Shown: positions 1-15,526, numbered from the stretch's first letter. The stretch is 64,000 nucleotides of DNA from Actinostola sp. cb2023 (GCA_033675265.1 JAUJYZ010000192.1:124001-188000); one strand, 5' to 3'. Notes: generated by a model not told the origin, from the sequence alone. Numbers and translations: made by a program.

Positions 1-375
1 AGCTGAGTAAAAGCTGGTAGTGCAGTAGCAGTTAAACTAGTAGAGACTGCATCGGTGTATAGCAATCTACAAGTGTATAGAATGAAACTAAAAGCTGACT
101 AAAAGCTGGTAGGCAGTAGCAGTTAAACTAGTAGAGACTGCATCGGTGTATAACAATCGACAAGTGTGTAGAATGAAACTAAACCCATGATAAGCTGACT
201 AAAAGCTGGTAGGGCAGTAGCAGTTAAACTAGTAGAGACTGCATCGGTGTATAACAATCGACAAGTGTGTAGAATGAAACTAAACCAATGATAAGCTGAC
301 TAATAGCTGGTAGGGCAGTAGCAGTTAAACTAGTAGAGACTGCATCGGTGTATTACAATCTACAAGTGTGTAGAA
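1..375. repeat. Tandem repeat, about 100-bp unit, about 3.7 copies
   Basis: Four consecutive, nearly identical copies start with AAGCTGGTAG followed by GCAGTAGCAGTTAAACTAG and contain GACTGCATCGGTGTAT. Copies begin near 9, 102, 204 and 306. Differences are single substitutions and short indels; the CCCATGATAAGCTGACT linker is missing between the first two copies. The array touches the window edge, so it may continue to the left. No reading frame runs through it. Confidence 0.9.
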
Positions 376-390
376 TGTGTAAAAAAAAGC

Positions 391-477
391 GTGTAAAAAA
401 CACTAAATTTACTGACGTTTCGGACTTTGGTCCTTCGTCGGAGTAAACGTCAATAAATTTAGTGTTATTTTTACACG
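391..477. repeat. Imperfect hairpin with hammerhead-like core (minus strand)
   Basis: A 22-nt arm at 399-420 pairs with 445-466 with a single mismatch, and the pairing extends outwards through GTGTAAAA/TTTTACAC. The loop at 421-444 contains a second small stem, GGAC TTTG GTCC (422-433). Read on the minus strand the loop gives CCGACGA, the small stem, then GAAAC and GTC, which recalls the hammerhead order CUGANGA - stem II - GAAA. It deviates by U4 to C, one extra A before stem II and no evident stem I. It directly follows the tandem repeat at 1-375. Confidence 0.6.
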
Positions 478-589
478 GTGTTTAAGTTTCATTCTATACA
501 CACTTATAAGCTGAGTAAATAAAATAATAACATATAAAAACACTCTATTGATAATATAAAAATTCCGCATTCCGATATCTTACTAATTA

Positions 590-810
590 GGGTGCGTTCA
601 ATTGACTCTATTCCAGAATAGGAATACACGGAATAAACACTTCGATGCTTTTATTTCAGCACATTTAAAATTCCAAACTGTTCCTTGTAACTTTATTATG
701 ATACAACAAGGAATCGTTTCATTTTACAGTGGACAGTAGCTGCGTGACAGCGATTTAGGGATGTTATTCTGTGTATTCCTATTCTAGAATATGGTCAATC
801 GAACACGCCC
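590..810. mobile_element. MITE with about 45-bp TIRs and TTA target duplication
   Basis: The left end GGGTGCGTTCAATTGA and right end TCAATCGAACACGCCC are imperfect inverted repeats. The match continues inwards through CCAGAATAGGAATACAC and its complement, roughly 85 percent identical over 45 bp. The element is flanked by TTA on both sides (587-589 and 811-813). A 3-bp TTA duplication with G-rich termini fits the PIF/Harbinger group; that assignment is an inference. It has no coding capacity. Confidence 0.8.
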
Positions 811-1089
811 TTAGTATAATACTAACTTTATATATTATCTTGTATTTTGTTACTATAACTTAGATAAGTTTTTCAGTTATAGCTTTGTTTGGTGGTTGAA
901 CACTTTAATATAAGATTATAAAATAAATTCTCTGAGATAAGTAGTCGTAAGGTATACTGATAATTATGTGCAGTGTAGTGCAACCTGTTTGTTGTTCAGT
1001 CATGAATGATATCAACCTCTATTAATTGAATTCTTGTATATCCGACTGTCTGAGTACTCATGTTTGTCAGACATTAATTAAGACCTGTA

Positions 1090-1134
1090 TAAAGCGGACA
1101 CCCTCTCTAAAGCGGACACCCTCTCTAAAGCGGG
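1090..1134. repeat. Short tandem repeat of a GGACACC-type dispersed repeat
   Basis: Two and a half copies of an 18-bp unit, TAAAGCGGACACCCTCTC. The same GCGGACACC vocabulary recurs at 5190-5395 and, inverted, inside the element at 50982-51149. This appears to be a fragment of one dispersed repeat family. Confidence 0.6.
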
Positions 1135-3300
1135 AGTAGTTTTAGGCCTTATAGATAAACATCAGCATTGGCGTTGTACGCATGCTCAGTTGATTCGGGA
1201 GCGCGAGCAAGGTCGATTCTCTTCGAGGCTCCTTTTTTGTCCCAGTCTTTCCAATCTTTCCCACTTTCCCATAATCCTTTGCGAATCCAAATCAGTACTA
1301 CTCTCATCTACTACAAACTGCCAGACACGTTCAGTTTTACTTATTTCCAAGATTCTCTGTTCCGTCTAAAGTTTCTACGAGGTACTGAGTGTTCTCTGCG
1401 TGCGAAGGGCTACAGTAAGATTTACTGAACCGCCATTTTGTTCAGTGCATTGGATTGCTCCAGTGCGCATGCGTATCGCACTAACGTGAACCATGTCTTA
1501 GCTATCAGCTCATTATCCTTCCTCTCCTCCCCGGCAGAACTTCTGAGCAGAGAGTCCATGTACGTTGATTCAGTGTACGGGTTTCCTGTGCACTTTTCCA
1601 AGGGGCATGGGTCTCACGAGTAGTTTAAAATACCCCCTACATAGAACCATTAGGGACCTTACGCACGAGAACATTCTAGGACGGGAACGTGAGGACGACA
1701 GCGCGCGCACTGACGAATAACGGCTCAAAACGAACGTTGACGTCCGCGACGGGAAGGGGTGGGGGTAGGGGGTTATAACTACGCTTACGCTTTCACATAA
1801 ACTCACGTCTAGACGGTCTTCAATTAATAGTTAGGATTGGTCAAGATCGAAACAGTCATGTTGTTCGAACTTCATTCGTCAGAAAGTCCATCTATCCAGA
1901 CAAGATGTTAAAGGGCTACACTTCAAGGATAATTGTTATAATGCCTTAAACCGGAAACTCCTTAAAGAACCGAACAAAAACGGCTTCACTCGCAGTAGTC
2001 AGTATCTGCTATAAATACAGTCATATTTAACCGTATGTATCGATACATTTTCGTTTTAAATCAATTTCTATTCGGATTTTCCGACACATGGTCGTTTTGT
2101 TGTATTTGTGCAGTCACTAAATACAGTGTTTTTACAACCATTCCTTGTCAGCACACGTGCATTGCATCACAGCGCCTACAAACAGAGATTGAATTCTCAG
2201 TTAAGAAGAGGGTTCCTTTCCACAAAGCTATCTGTATTAAAGATTAAGCTAATGCAGGATTAATCAATAGCGTATGTTCTGTTTAAGGTCAATTTCATTC
2301 CATGTCATTCAGTGCTATGAAACTAGTCGAGACCATTCGTCGTTTCCAGACCACTCGAGAGAGAGAACTCGTGCGGTTTTTCTCCTCGAAGCCTGGAAAC
2401 GAGGATGTTACTTTTCCCCATCGAACGTTCCTTTTGTTCATTTGCTCAATTCATTATTTATTCATATTTTATTCTGTTCGCGATTTATTACCACGATTGC
2501 GCGCCAAGGCTAGACTTCTATCGCTCTTCTCTCGATGTTTCGTGGCTAAAACCAGTGACAGAATTGTACCCCACCCCACCCTCCTGGCGCGCGCTTCACT
2601 CACTGCAGTCCAATTCATCAGTAATATCCAGACTAAACAAACACCATTGAATACAATTTGTTAATTGATAATTCCGTAGATTATGTGGTGACATTGGAAG
2701 GAAATCGCTTATTTAACGATATTGTCAACATCTAGTGAAATCATTAGTACGGATGTATTATTATACATATATACTCGTTCTGAGCTTCGCCCTTTATCCT
2801 CTAAAGCCAGTCAATTTAATTTATCAGGTCGTTTGTACTTCAGAAAAACTGACTCAAAAACCGCTATCATTGATATCATCTTTTCTACGCCTCTAAAGGA
2901 TTTCACTTCCGGTTAAACCGCTCGATAAATGTTTCTGAGAATCTTAGGAATAAATGGGTGGATGGTATGACTCGCCGCCGGTAGAGCTTTTAAAGTCGGC
3001 GAAAGACTCAGAAGTTCAACAATGTCTTGACTATTGTTCTTTCTTAAGTATGTGAGTGGGATTCTTCAAATAAAGAATATCGTTAGGAAAATTAGCACAA
3101 CAACGTGTTCTCATCTGAATGTTCTAATCACTTTACTACTATCGACGCAGTTTCAAGTAATACTTTGATTACAGTATTCACATTAACGAAATCTTCCAAG
3201 CCATCTGTAATTGAAAATCCCATTCAAAACGCTGTTATTCGGCGGGAACTTTGGAGCTTGTCATCCGAATTCACCATTTAATGGCTATGTTTACGCGCTG
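1135..3300. other. Intergenic region, no supported gene
   Basis: Only short unrelated open frames are present, with no recognisable domain and no conserved exon chain. A diverged relative of the foldback element at 36711-36926 lies at about 1650-1765. The rest is AT-rich unique sequence in which I see nothing else. Confidence 0.6.
1650..1765. mobile_element. Diverged half-copy of the 36.7-kb foldback MITE family
   Basis: GCGCGCACTGACGAATAACG, then CTCAAAACGAACGTTGACGT and CCGCGAC, matches the left arm of the element at 36711-36926 (GCGCGCACACTGATGAATGA, TTCAAAACGACTGTTGACAT, CCGTGAC). The differences are substitutions and a 2-nt gap. Only one arm is recognisable, so the copy is truncated or decayed. 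Confidence 0.5.
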
Positions 3301-3302
3301 TG

Positions 3303-3505
3303 GCCAATAGAAAGCCCGTTCTCGTTTAATCACATTCATTGTAGTGAGCCGCAGTGCGACGGAGATGTCTTGTTCCATTATGTAGCTTGATTACTTCCCA
3401 TCGAGAAGCGTTTTTGTCGGGTTTTTTGTAAGTCAAGTTTTTTAGCCCGAGTCCAACAGTACTGTCAACACGTCTTTGAATGGTTCAAAGCGTCTCCTCA
3501 ATAAG
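3303..3505 (+). promoter_or_regulatory. Possible promoter and 5' non-coding exon
   Basis: A GGCCAATAG CCAAT-type box at about 3300 is followed by about 200 bp of less AT-rich, CpG-containing sequence ending in a strong splice donor, CAATAAG|GTAAGGTTT (exon end 3505). The next plus-strand gene is FAM53, whose first coding exon has its own acceptor at 16249. A 12.7-kb first intron linking the two is possible. There is no transcript evidence and the call is tentative. Confidence 0.25.
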
Positions 3506-5189
3506 GTAAGGTTTCTAGATATTTTAATACTACATTCAAGTTGATATTTTCTCGACCAATACAATTACCGTAAATGTCATGTAAGTTTTTTCTATTACGA
3601 TCGTCCTCGTCGTTTGAACTCTTGAGATGAATTGTCACTTTTTCAATCATTTTCAGCAATTATTTTCCAGGTTTTCGGTTCAAAATAAACCCCAATTTAC
3701 TTCAAAATGTGTGCTTTTCCACTTTTTAAATGAAAATTCCAATTTGCTGGAAAACCTTAACTTTGAGCTAGGATGTGCGCCGCACCTCGGGCTAGAACTT
3801 CGAAAACAGTTCTTGTTTTGCTTCTTCGTGTATGTTTTAGGTACCTAAAAATACAACCTTCGATCCAATTGCTAGGAAACGATTTTTTATTTGTTTTAAA
3901 CTTTCTTTCATTCATTTTTTTTTTCAAAACAACGTTAGTTATAAAGTGGTTATTTATTGAGAGACGTCGACCTGGCGCCATTACGGCGCTTCCTCACATA
4001 ATAGCCAGTACTACACGTCAAGTGGATTTATACAACATGTATAATCAGCCTAATCAATGGTAGTACATTGTAGTAAATATTTTATCATGCTTTTTACAGA
4101 TAGCATTTTGTGTGAATTTTATGTTGGGGAACCAAATGGCGGCCGTTGTAAAGGAAACGAGATATTCTAAAGAAATTATATAAACAATTTCTTTCCTGAC
4201 AGAACGATGCTTGGCTATATATCTCTGGGATAAATATAGGGAGAACGCCCAGGGCGAAGCCATTATTAAACAATAACAGCTCTGAACTATGGTAATGAAT
4301 TGTGATAATGAATAAATAGAGGGGGCGTTGATTATCTGGGGGAAAAGCTGGACATTTTGATAAATAATTGCTTTTTTTTTTACTTGATAGTTTGAAATAA
4401 CAATAAGCAGTTTTGCTTGACCTACAAAAACTATTAAAAATATTTTTTTCAGTGCAAGAGTACAGTACAGTTTCAAATACCAATTAACTTAACCAAAATA
4501 TCTGGTTGGCAAGTGAATCTAATAATAATAATAATCTAGATCAATTTCGATTTCAACAGTTTAGCCATACATCAGCCATTGTTGTTTTGTTTGAATTTAT
4601 ATCTGGTTTTTTTAATAAGCGTTTAACAAATTGAAGTCTTGTTTTGTTTCTGTCGAGCTAATTTCTTATTAAAATCGAGCCAAAGTAATGAGAGTGTAAC
4701 CGCGGGTTGTTAGCATATGGAGCCGTACTATGATCTACCACTGTTAACTATCATCTCATATTTCGTTACTTGATTAGTTACTCTCAAGATGAAGTTAGTT
4801 TTCGTTGTAATTCGTTACGATAGATAAAAACTGCTGCTTGAGTCGTGTAACTTTCATTGATACACTTCAGAAGCTGCCTTGTTATAATGTTCATCCTAAG
4901 TCCATATAAGTAAGTATGGACCGCTAATTGACCAATCATGTACCAGCCTCGTTACTGTTGGGATCGTCGAGGGTATCCTGCGAACATTTTAAAGTTTGAT
5001 TTTCAGCGCAGTGTCATTAGGTCCTTCACCAAGCCTGGACATCGAGTCTAATCACAAGTGAATGCAACGTTATTACGGAAATATGTAGTTATACTGAGCG
5101 CATATAAAACAAATCTCGAAGCACTTTACACAATGATTACTCGTAAAACTGAAACCCTTGCCTTGCCATATGGGACACATAGCTATACT

Positions 5190-5395
5190 GCAGACACTCA
5201 TTTACTGCAGACACCCCTTTACTGCGGACACTCGCTACTCTAGGCACCTCGCTACTGCGGACACCTCGCTACTCTAGGCACCTCGCTAAAGTTACCAAAA
5301 GTATACTGAAAGTAACTCTCGATAATGCAGACTTTTGTTATTACGGACATCCAAATCAGACCCGAGGGTGTCCCGAGGGTGTCAGCTTTAACGAG
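5190..5395. repeat. GGACACC-type dispersed repeat fragment
   Basis: Imperfect repetition of CTACTGCGGACACCTCGCTA and CTCTAGGCACCTCGC, then CCCGAGGGTGTC twice. The composition matches 1090-1134 and the interior of 50982-51149. Confidence 0.5.
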
Positions 5396-5959
5396 GATAT
5401 ACGATATATTACCATCAATATGATTATTACTTGTGTCGTTGTCGGTAATCCTGCTGTGTCCAAGCCCATCATGCCTTGCGCCAATGTTTCAATTTTCTCT
5501 GTCCAAGAATGGTTCAAACCAACGCCAAATCGTTCAGATTTTCTTCTGATCTGGAATCTCCTTCAACTTTCGATTTTCGCGCCAAAATACTTTGTGCGCG
5601 CAAAGCATTATGGGTTCGGACGCAGTGTCTTTTTTAAAGCGGTTTTTGCGTACTGTTTGCCAGTAAAATATAATATCCTTTCCGTTTCCGCAATTGAAGC
5701 TCCAAGGACTTTATCCCCTTTAAATATAAACACCTTGTGATGGACTCATTTTAGATATGTGTGCTTGAGGATTTACACTTTGACATTACCGGCTATAGTC
5801 GTTTGGGGATGAACTAATAAGCTTCTTATTGCAAATGGGAGAGAATAATATCGGTATGCTTGTTGCTATGAATAACTAGAATAGAAAGGCATAGAGAGAA
5901 ACGTAAATAGATCGACAGAAATAAACCTTGAGGCTATGGAGCTATCAAGAATAAACAAA

Positions 5960-6125
5960 GTTAACTGTAGAATGAATGAATAAATAAGAGGATGACTAAA
6001 TGAATGAATGAACTAATGAATAATTGAGCAAGTGAACGAACGAACGAACGAATAACTGAACGAATGAACAAATGAATGAACAGATGAATGAACAAATGAA
6101 CGAACGAATGAATGGATCAGTGATG
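5960..6125. repeat. (GAAT)n / (GAAC)n low-complexity repeat
   Basis: Degenerate tetranucleotide repeat of GAATGAAT, GAACGAAC and AAATGAAT. It is the complementary strand type of the (ATTC/ATCC)n arrays at 39228-39690 and 43195-43697. Confidence 0.8.
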
Positions 6126-7487
6126 CCGGATGATGGATGAAGAGCACGTGGGGGACTCACTTAATAATGTAAGTGAAGACAGAAAGAAAATTGAGTGCGT
6201 CAGTCAGAAAGAAAAGGACAATGAAGCAGGCAGAAAGGATGGAAGGAAGGAAGCATGAACGGAAATATAATATGCCAATGTTTATTTATTAATATTTTAT
6301 TACAAATAAACACAATAATCCGCTCAAAGTACAGCACAAGTAGTCGCGTACTGTCATCTGATGTTATTTGTTTGTTTATTCAGTCAGTTTGTCTACAAAA
6401 CTCCTACATTTCTTACCAATTTAAGTCAAAGGATCTTACAATCCTCCGTTGTCTATCGTTTGTCATTATCTCTCGCGATATGAATATTAGGCTCCAGCAT
6501 TGTGATCTTTTTAATAACCTTGCAGACTTTGCAAGAACGAAAGATAAGACTTGCAAGATAAAGAAAAGACTATAAGACTTTAAGTGGTAGGGACTTCTTA
6601 ATCGTTGTCAAATTGTGATTATCTCGCCTCCCTTCATGCTGTCATACTGCGACTTTTCCGTTCTCTTCCATGGCTGTTGGGATGAACACGTTTAGTTGCT
6701 TGCTATCATGCAATAAAACGGCGACCGTATTAATGATACCGTCATCGCACTAAGGGGCCATTATCACTTGTTATTAGGGATTATCAACCAACAAAGGACA
6801 CGAATTGGAGCTCATTTTCACCGCAGGAAATGTAGTTCTTAATTCACGTATTCCTAAAATAAATGAGTATACTGGATAAACGTACTTTAAATTTTAACTG
6901 ATATCCGGCATTCGGCCACCGATTTTCAAGTTAGGACGCCATGACAGCTTTTTCGTTGAACATCAATCTAAAACCATTAGTTGTTTTCGTTCTCGATCGT
7001 TGGTCATGTGTTATTTTATATTGCTGCCATTTTGGGAGCTAAGAAAGATAATTCTCTCAAGTAGAGTTTTCTGATATAGGTCAGTCGGTAGGCCATTAAA
7101 CTGAGATTCCAAAAATATCCTGACTCCAAATATCTAGATATGGCAACGTTTCAGTTAGACGGATTTATTGGGAATTTACTGATCCTCGTTTTAATAACAT
7201 ATCTAGCATTTGCAATCATTATGCAAAGCGCCTTCATGTATTGTTGTTTACGAAAATAAGAGATTGTTGTTCAAGACGGGTCAGTGTTTCACTATAGCAG
7301 TCATTACTGAAAATGACGCACTCTGTAGTCAGCTAAGGCAGTTCATATGTGATTTAATAATATACCAAAACTATGGAACCTTTATTGTTACAATGGACGA
7401 TAAACCTTGCTGATTTTAACTTTCAAACTGGAGACATATTGTCAGGATTCTAAGGCCTAGTGATAGTGTTTGAGCCATCGTTAGCTG

Positions 7488-7562
7488 TATAATTATAATA
7501 TTATAATTAATTTTAATAATTACATAATTAAAATTAATTAAAATTATCATAATTATTATAAG
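7488..7562. repeat. AT-only palindromic stretch
   Basis: About 75 bp of almost pure A/T with mirrored blocks TATAATTATAATATTATAAT and AATTATCATAATTATTATA. It is able to extrude as a hairpin. No flanking duplication was recognised. Confidence 0.6.
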
Positions 7563-10500
7563 AGGGGACATTTTAAACCTATCTCAAGGCCTACCTTGGC
7601 TAACTTTAATTCTACAATGCTATGCTCATTATTTAGACTTTCGTTTGACCCTCCTCTATTGATATGTGTTTTAGCTGAGCGCACATGCAAGAACTATGTT
7701 TGTATCTATCTATGACATTCAGTTAGTTAATGATAACCTATTGTTGTTATTAGAAGGCACACATCTGCGGCAGTATTTCAGTACAACGCGCGCGCGCGCC
7801 AACCTTTTCAGAACATAATTTTGTGGACATTTAATATTGAAAGGAGACAAACTCTGGTCCTCGGTGACTTCGTGAGGTAGCTGCTTTGCATAGAAAGTGC
7901 TTTAAAACTGTAGGCTTTATAACTAAATATAACAAAATGAATTGTACTCAGATACGTCTATTTACTCACTTCATCCTAAACTTTATTAGTCAGTTGTCTA
8001 TCCCCTCCCCTCTCCGTAATTCAGCAGTTCGCTGGGCGATAATTAATTTGCGTGAAAGCGTTGATTTTGAAATACTTGAAAACATGTACAAATCACGGAA
8101 TGGGGTCAGATTTAATGAGAGAACGTTAAGCTAGGCCATCTCTACGTCCTATATGACTATTATGAATCTATCGGGTAATGATGTTTGTGCGTGTAGGCGC
8201 GATCCTAATATTTATTCGATAAACGTAATAAGTATAAAGATGCCAATAAAAACTCTAGCAACGAATATCAACCGACATTGCCCTCCTAATTAACCAAGTC
8301 GAATGGAGTTTAGATGTTTAAGCCATCCTCGTTTGCCATCACTCAATTGTCTCACAAAAACGACGGAGGGGGGATGGGACCGCAACTTTGTAAATGAACG
8401 TCATTATGTACAATAGGAATAAAGGTGTTTTTAGCGTTGATGCGCACGACGACGCAAACGGAAGAGAAAGAATAACTTGGCGATTGTTTTAAACTTGTTA
8501 TATTAACGTCATGTTTTGGCAGAATGCGCACTCAAATGACGACGTTGAGCACTTTTCTATTTATGGTTCTTCATTCAGCGACAGTAAAGGTGTCACATTG
8601 ATGATACTATTTTACGAATTCATTCATTCATTTATTCGAGTGCTTTGAGAGGAGATTGATCGTTCTGTCGGCCCACGTAATACTACACCTGTAATCAATA
8701 AACCAACCAAGGTAGGAAATCAACTGAGATTATTGATGGCATAGGATATCCATGCTTTTATTTATCGAATCACTAAAATAACATAAATCTAGCAGTATTT
8801 GGATAACGCCGATTGTACTGGGCAGCGGTGCCATGCTGTCAAGAAGTTTAGTCGATTGGCGTTGATTTCGGAATCCCAGTCGCCAAGGATTCGTTACTAA
8901 CGGTTTGAAGCGTGGGCACCGAACATGTCAACATTGTGAACAGAATTTGAACAATTTGAAGAACGAGAGGAATTGAAGTAGATTGTTGTAGTGGGTGGGG
9001 TGTGCCTGGAATTAGTTGACGAGTGTTTCGAGTAATTTCGTAGTGATGTGTACGTGCAGCGTGCCACCAATAGCTGACTCTATGTCAAAACCTTGTTATT
9101 TATTGATTTATTTTCTCTCAGTATTGCAGGCTCTTTCTGATAAGATATTACCGCCAAAGTCCATTTATTCATATATTTATTGTGGACCGCTTGTCTATTA
9201 AAGTGACTCCATCAAGCTCGTTAAGGTCACCCTCCGCCCTTCGTAACAATTGCCGATTTTTCAGCGTTTTTATTATCTGTCCTTTTGTCACTAGTTGCCG
9301 ACCTCGTGTCTCTCCGCAAATAAACCAACAAGCCCTTGGCTTCCTAATTCAATTCAACGTGCATCTTCGGCCTTATCCCTTAGCAAATGCATGGCGCTTC
9401 CTTTGTGATTGTCGAAGTTGTTTGCATAGACTAAGATAAATAACGTTTCAGTTGTTTGAAAGCGCGTGTATGGATGTTTCGGATGCTGTATTTGTAGCCG
9501 CTCTTCTTTGTACACAAGAAAGCAATCAATCAAATATTCAGGTTCACTAGAAATACCGTACCGTTCGGCTATCAACAGCTTGATATGCGCTCCTTTGCTA
9601 ATGCTTGAATTAGCAAAGAATCAATCAAAAAAAAGAGTTTTGACGCGACTTCCATTTGACAAAACAGTCAAAAAGATTTCCCGGAGACCTAGAGTCTAGA
9701 TCATGCAGATGACAAATGACTACTAAATGACACTGACGTGAATGGAATATAGTCGAATAAGTTTTCATAGTCTTCTAGATGAATCAATTGATGTTAGTGT
9801 TGGTAGAATTGCCGCGCGTTTAACCGCCTTTTACACACGCCGGGTCTCTTTGACACATGCCGCGGATGCTACTGATATTACCAACAGAACGGTACTATAC
9901 TGCTGTAAGGGTTCTCTTTGTATCTCGTCATTTTCTTTATTACAGATTTTAGGATTTGCTTGCTCGCATGCAGGGATCATTCATGCTCTACAAGAACACT
10001 GCCCGTGGGCGACTTGTAATAAGAATGAACTAGATTAGCCGTAATTTTGAAGTCAAGATTTATAAAGAGCAAATTGTTTCGTTAGATTCATTGTTGCTTC
10101 GGTTGAGTGTATACTTATCCATAACGCACCGTTTTGGACATGTTTTTGTGGCCCATCGTCGTCGTATTACGTTTTTTTGGCGATTTCGTAATATAAGTTG
10201 AGCTTAGTGTGTTATAAGTGTTTTACGTTCGTTATGCGTGCACTGCGTGAACATGCTTCGTGCTGTCAAAGAAAACTGCAAACAAACAATCCAACGGATG
10301 TCACTTAGTATGTCTTGACAGTACTTAGGCGAGGCTCAGTATAAACTACATTTAAACCTTTCTAGATAGAAGCAATCAGAATGTCAACTTAGCTAATGTC
10401 GGCTGACGTGTTAAAATATATATCTCCCTTAAAAGAAAATCGATTTTCTAGTTGCATTAGACCTCGACAGATAGACGGGAGTCGTCATAAAATATTCATC

Positions 10501-10898
10501 ATTAGCCGGAAACAAGAGTGAATGCAAACGCACGAACTGGCTCGTAATCTTAGTTATACATAAAGTCTCTTTGTTAGTATAAACGAGTGGATTTCTGCTG
10601 GGTTATTTTTTTCGCAAATTGAGATGGAAGTTTAGTGTTTCATTCTTCAAATGTTGCGCGCACCTGCATTTGACAATGCCCTAATTCATGCTTGTTAGGT
10701 CAGGGTTTTTGATTGTCAAAGTTCAATGGTTAATTACCTGACTAAAACCCTAACGTTCTATTTGGATATTTTAGGACTGTATGTATAATTGCTTGAACTG
10801 GGAACAATAATTTGGACAACGAAAAACATCAAGAGTTCCGAATCACCGCTTATAGAATAGAAAAATAGAAACAATATAGATCGAAAAGTTTTTTTATA

Positions 10899-12738
<1,840 letters not shown>

Positions 12739-12739
12739 G

Positions 12740-15520
12740 TAGACAGTAATTCAGTGTTAGTAAATAGTAATTCTAAATAGTAATTAGGTAATTCTGCATG
12801 CATAAATTGTTTACGACTTAATGTATTGTTGGCGGTCAAGTCCGGAGATCCATAAACAAATATTACACTAGTCAAACATCGGTGATGTGTTTCAGTCTGT
12901 ATCCCCACGTTACGCGCTCCCCTGGCATTGAAAATCATTTTGTCTTTTTCTTCCATTTTTTTGTCCCATTTTCCCTCATTTTTTAACTAGTTTCCCTTGT
13001 TTGTGTTCCCTATTTAAAGTGAAGCTGTATAATAGCGCTATCCATAGCACAATATACCGACCCAGATGGCTTTAGTTGTTGTGTCTACCAGCGGTTGGTT
13101 TGGTTTTGCTACTTTTTATGGTATCAATTTCGTCTCCTCCTCTCGATTTTACCGGTTTTCTAGCCGGGTACGGTGGTCTCACTCTCATTGAAGCCCCACG
13201 CAGAGATAATGCTGCAATGACGGCACCGTCTTTTTGTAGCCCTCAGCCATGTTTAATTACGAAAAAAATCAAACTAACTCACAAACATATATCATTTGAA
13301 AGGTTTTTCCTTTACCGGCAAATTTGCCTTTTTGGGTTAATTACTATACATCGATTTGAGTATTTATTCCGGTCCTTTTTCATTTTATGCCCATTGTGAA
13401 AACCCCTTGTCATATTGAAGCTGAAAATAAAAGCGGTTGTCAAGAAAATTGCTTGAGGGGTTTTGTTGGAGCCTTTTTTGTAACGGAAATACACTCGCTT
13501 GACTTGGTAAGGTGTTAACGACCACTAGCCATAATTTGTAACAATTAAGCTTGGTCTTGTATTCTGTTAGTATTTGGAGACCGTCACCAGAACTGGAAAC
13601 TCGAAGATTAACTAATAGGTCCACCGCATGAGCCAAAAGGTTCAACTATACCAATAGATAGACAACAGACAACAGGAACAAACACTGTTCGACTTGTTTT
13701 ACGACAATGGCACACTACCGGGATGCAACGGTTTTCCAGTCTTGGCCAAAAGCAGGTGAAGAGAGTCTTCAAGAGCGGAGAATATTAGATTTAAATTGTT
13801 TCCATCATTTCGCGCTGGTCTGGCCTCGGCTTTGCATAAGTATAATACCCGGGCACAAGATAACGTTAACATTGTTTAAAAACGCTCAGGATAAGACATT
13901 AAAATCATAATTATACGTAAGATTGCAAGTGCATTTGCGTTGTACTTATAATGCAATTTATCATATAAAACAGTTTTATGACGCACATTTTCTACGGTCT
14001 TGCATGTACGGTAGAAGTATATTTAGAATATTGTAGGACTTTGCAACGATTCAATTCAACGTGATCGTGCAAATGATAGTTAATACTGGCCTTAAATTCT
14101 CCATTTTAAAATTATTTTCCTTCCCAAAACACTTATCTTACTGTCTCTATTTATCCTTTTTCATTTCCTTAAGTTCTACGCGTGTCATTCCCATTGACTG
14201 GCGAAGTAAAGATGACTTTGAAGTAATCCAAACCTTGACCTAATCTTATTTGCGCTTACGTGCAGAAAGCCAGTTTTATTATGAAAACACAGCAACTGGA
14301 AACTTTGATATGCTAAATCATTATTGACTTATCTGGTTGGCAATATTCAGCCGGGTCTCATCGGACTCAGCGCACCTTGCGAATTTTTCCGGAGCGCGAG
14401 TAATAAATAAGCAGATCGATTCTTCACACCAATAAAATATCTAAAAATCCCTTATTCCTTTAAGTATACATGCATATTCTCAAGGAATATGTGCAGCTCC
14501 GAGAGAACTCTGACAGATTGATCGTCGAACGGCTTATCAACGGTATAAAGGGATCACTAATTCAAAAGGCCCCCACGAAGAATATCTATATGCCCTTAGT
14601 TTCTGTCACACATTTCATTGCCAAAAGACATCACATTGCTGATCGGGCGTTTGATGCGGTCAAGAAATCGCCCTTTGCGTACATTTATCGTTTTCAGATT
14701 CTCTTTCAACTTAAGTTTTTCTATTCATTTCGCAATAAGTGGTCTACTATTATCAGTTCCTGCTACAGCCGGCCTGTGCCAGTTCAGTGCACCATGGCCT
14801 CAAAAGCAGGTTTACATAAGCGCGCGCTCCAAATTTACATAACTTCATTTATTCCGTTCGATCATTTCATTTTATTCTCAAATCGGAGATTTAGTGTCAG
14901 TCAGTAGAACAAAAACCGGTCAATAAGGTCTGTATAAAACTCCTGTAATACAAATATAAACCATCGTGTCTTCACAGAGAAGTTATCCCTTTTTGCTAAA
15001 AAAATAGTTTGTTGTATAGTATACGTAGTACTGATCTGGCTTTACTAGAACAGGGAGGCTTTGCATGTATAATGCATGACCTCTGTATAGTAGAACTTTC
15101 CACTTTGTTAGTTTAGAGGATATTCGGGGATATATTAAGGTTGTTGCTGTATTGTTCCAAATTATCAAAATTTAAAACTACTTCCTCTATCCGATTCTGT
15201 TACAGAGGAAATCCAAATTGACAATTGTTGGAGGATATTTTTTCTTTTCTCGGTACACACACTCTTGCATGTTGGTAAAGTCACTAGATTTCCTTTGCGA
15301 GGAAGTGCTAACTGACAAACATTCCCCTTGAGATGTTTTTTTTTTGTCCTTTTGTGTATATTTCTGACTGTGTCACATATAGAGTGACGTGTTGTGCAAG
15401 TTCTATAGATAGTGCCTTGATTAAAGACTTTTTGACAAATTTCAACCTAAATTTGCCGAATCTGGTTAGGTTGATTTGCATTGAAGAGTTTTTAGCCTTC
15501 CAAATTTCATTGATAGCCGA
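12740..15520. other. Intergenic region, no supported gene
   Basis: Unique AT-rich sequence between the trinucleotide array and the likely FAM53 promoter. Open frames reach about 145 codons (14470-14907), but none shows a recognisable domain, splice context or compositional sign of coding. I see no RNA gene here. Confidence 0.5.
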
Positions 15521-15526
15521 GGAGCG

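Larger units (their letters stand above)
3506..10898. other. Intergenic region or long 5' intron, no supported coding exon
   Basis: About 7.4 kb with only small open frames lacking conserved domains. Inside are a GGACACC-type repeat (5190-5395), a (GAAT)n stretch (5960-6125), an AT palindrome (7488-7562) and a short (CG)6 run near 7790. The rest is unique AT-rich sequence. If the donor at 3505 is real, this is part of the first intron of FAM53. Confidence 0.5.

Noticed and set aside
14470..14907. 145-codon open frame upstream of FAM53
   Set aside because: No recognisable domain, no similarity that I can recall and no consistent splice context; treated as chance.
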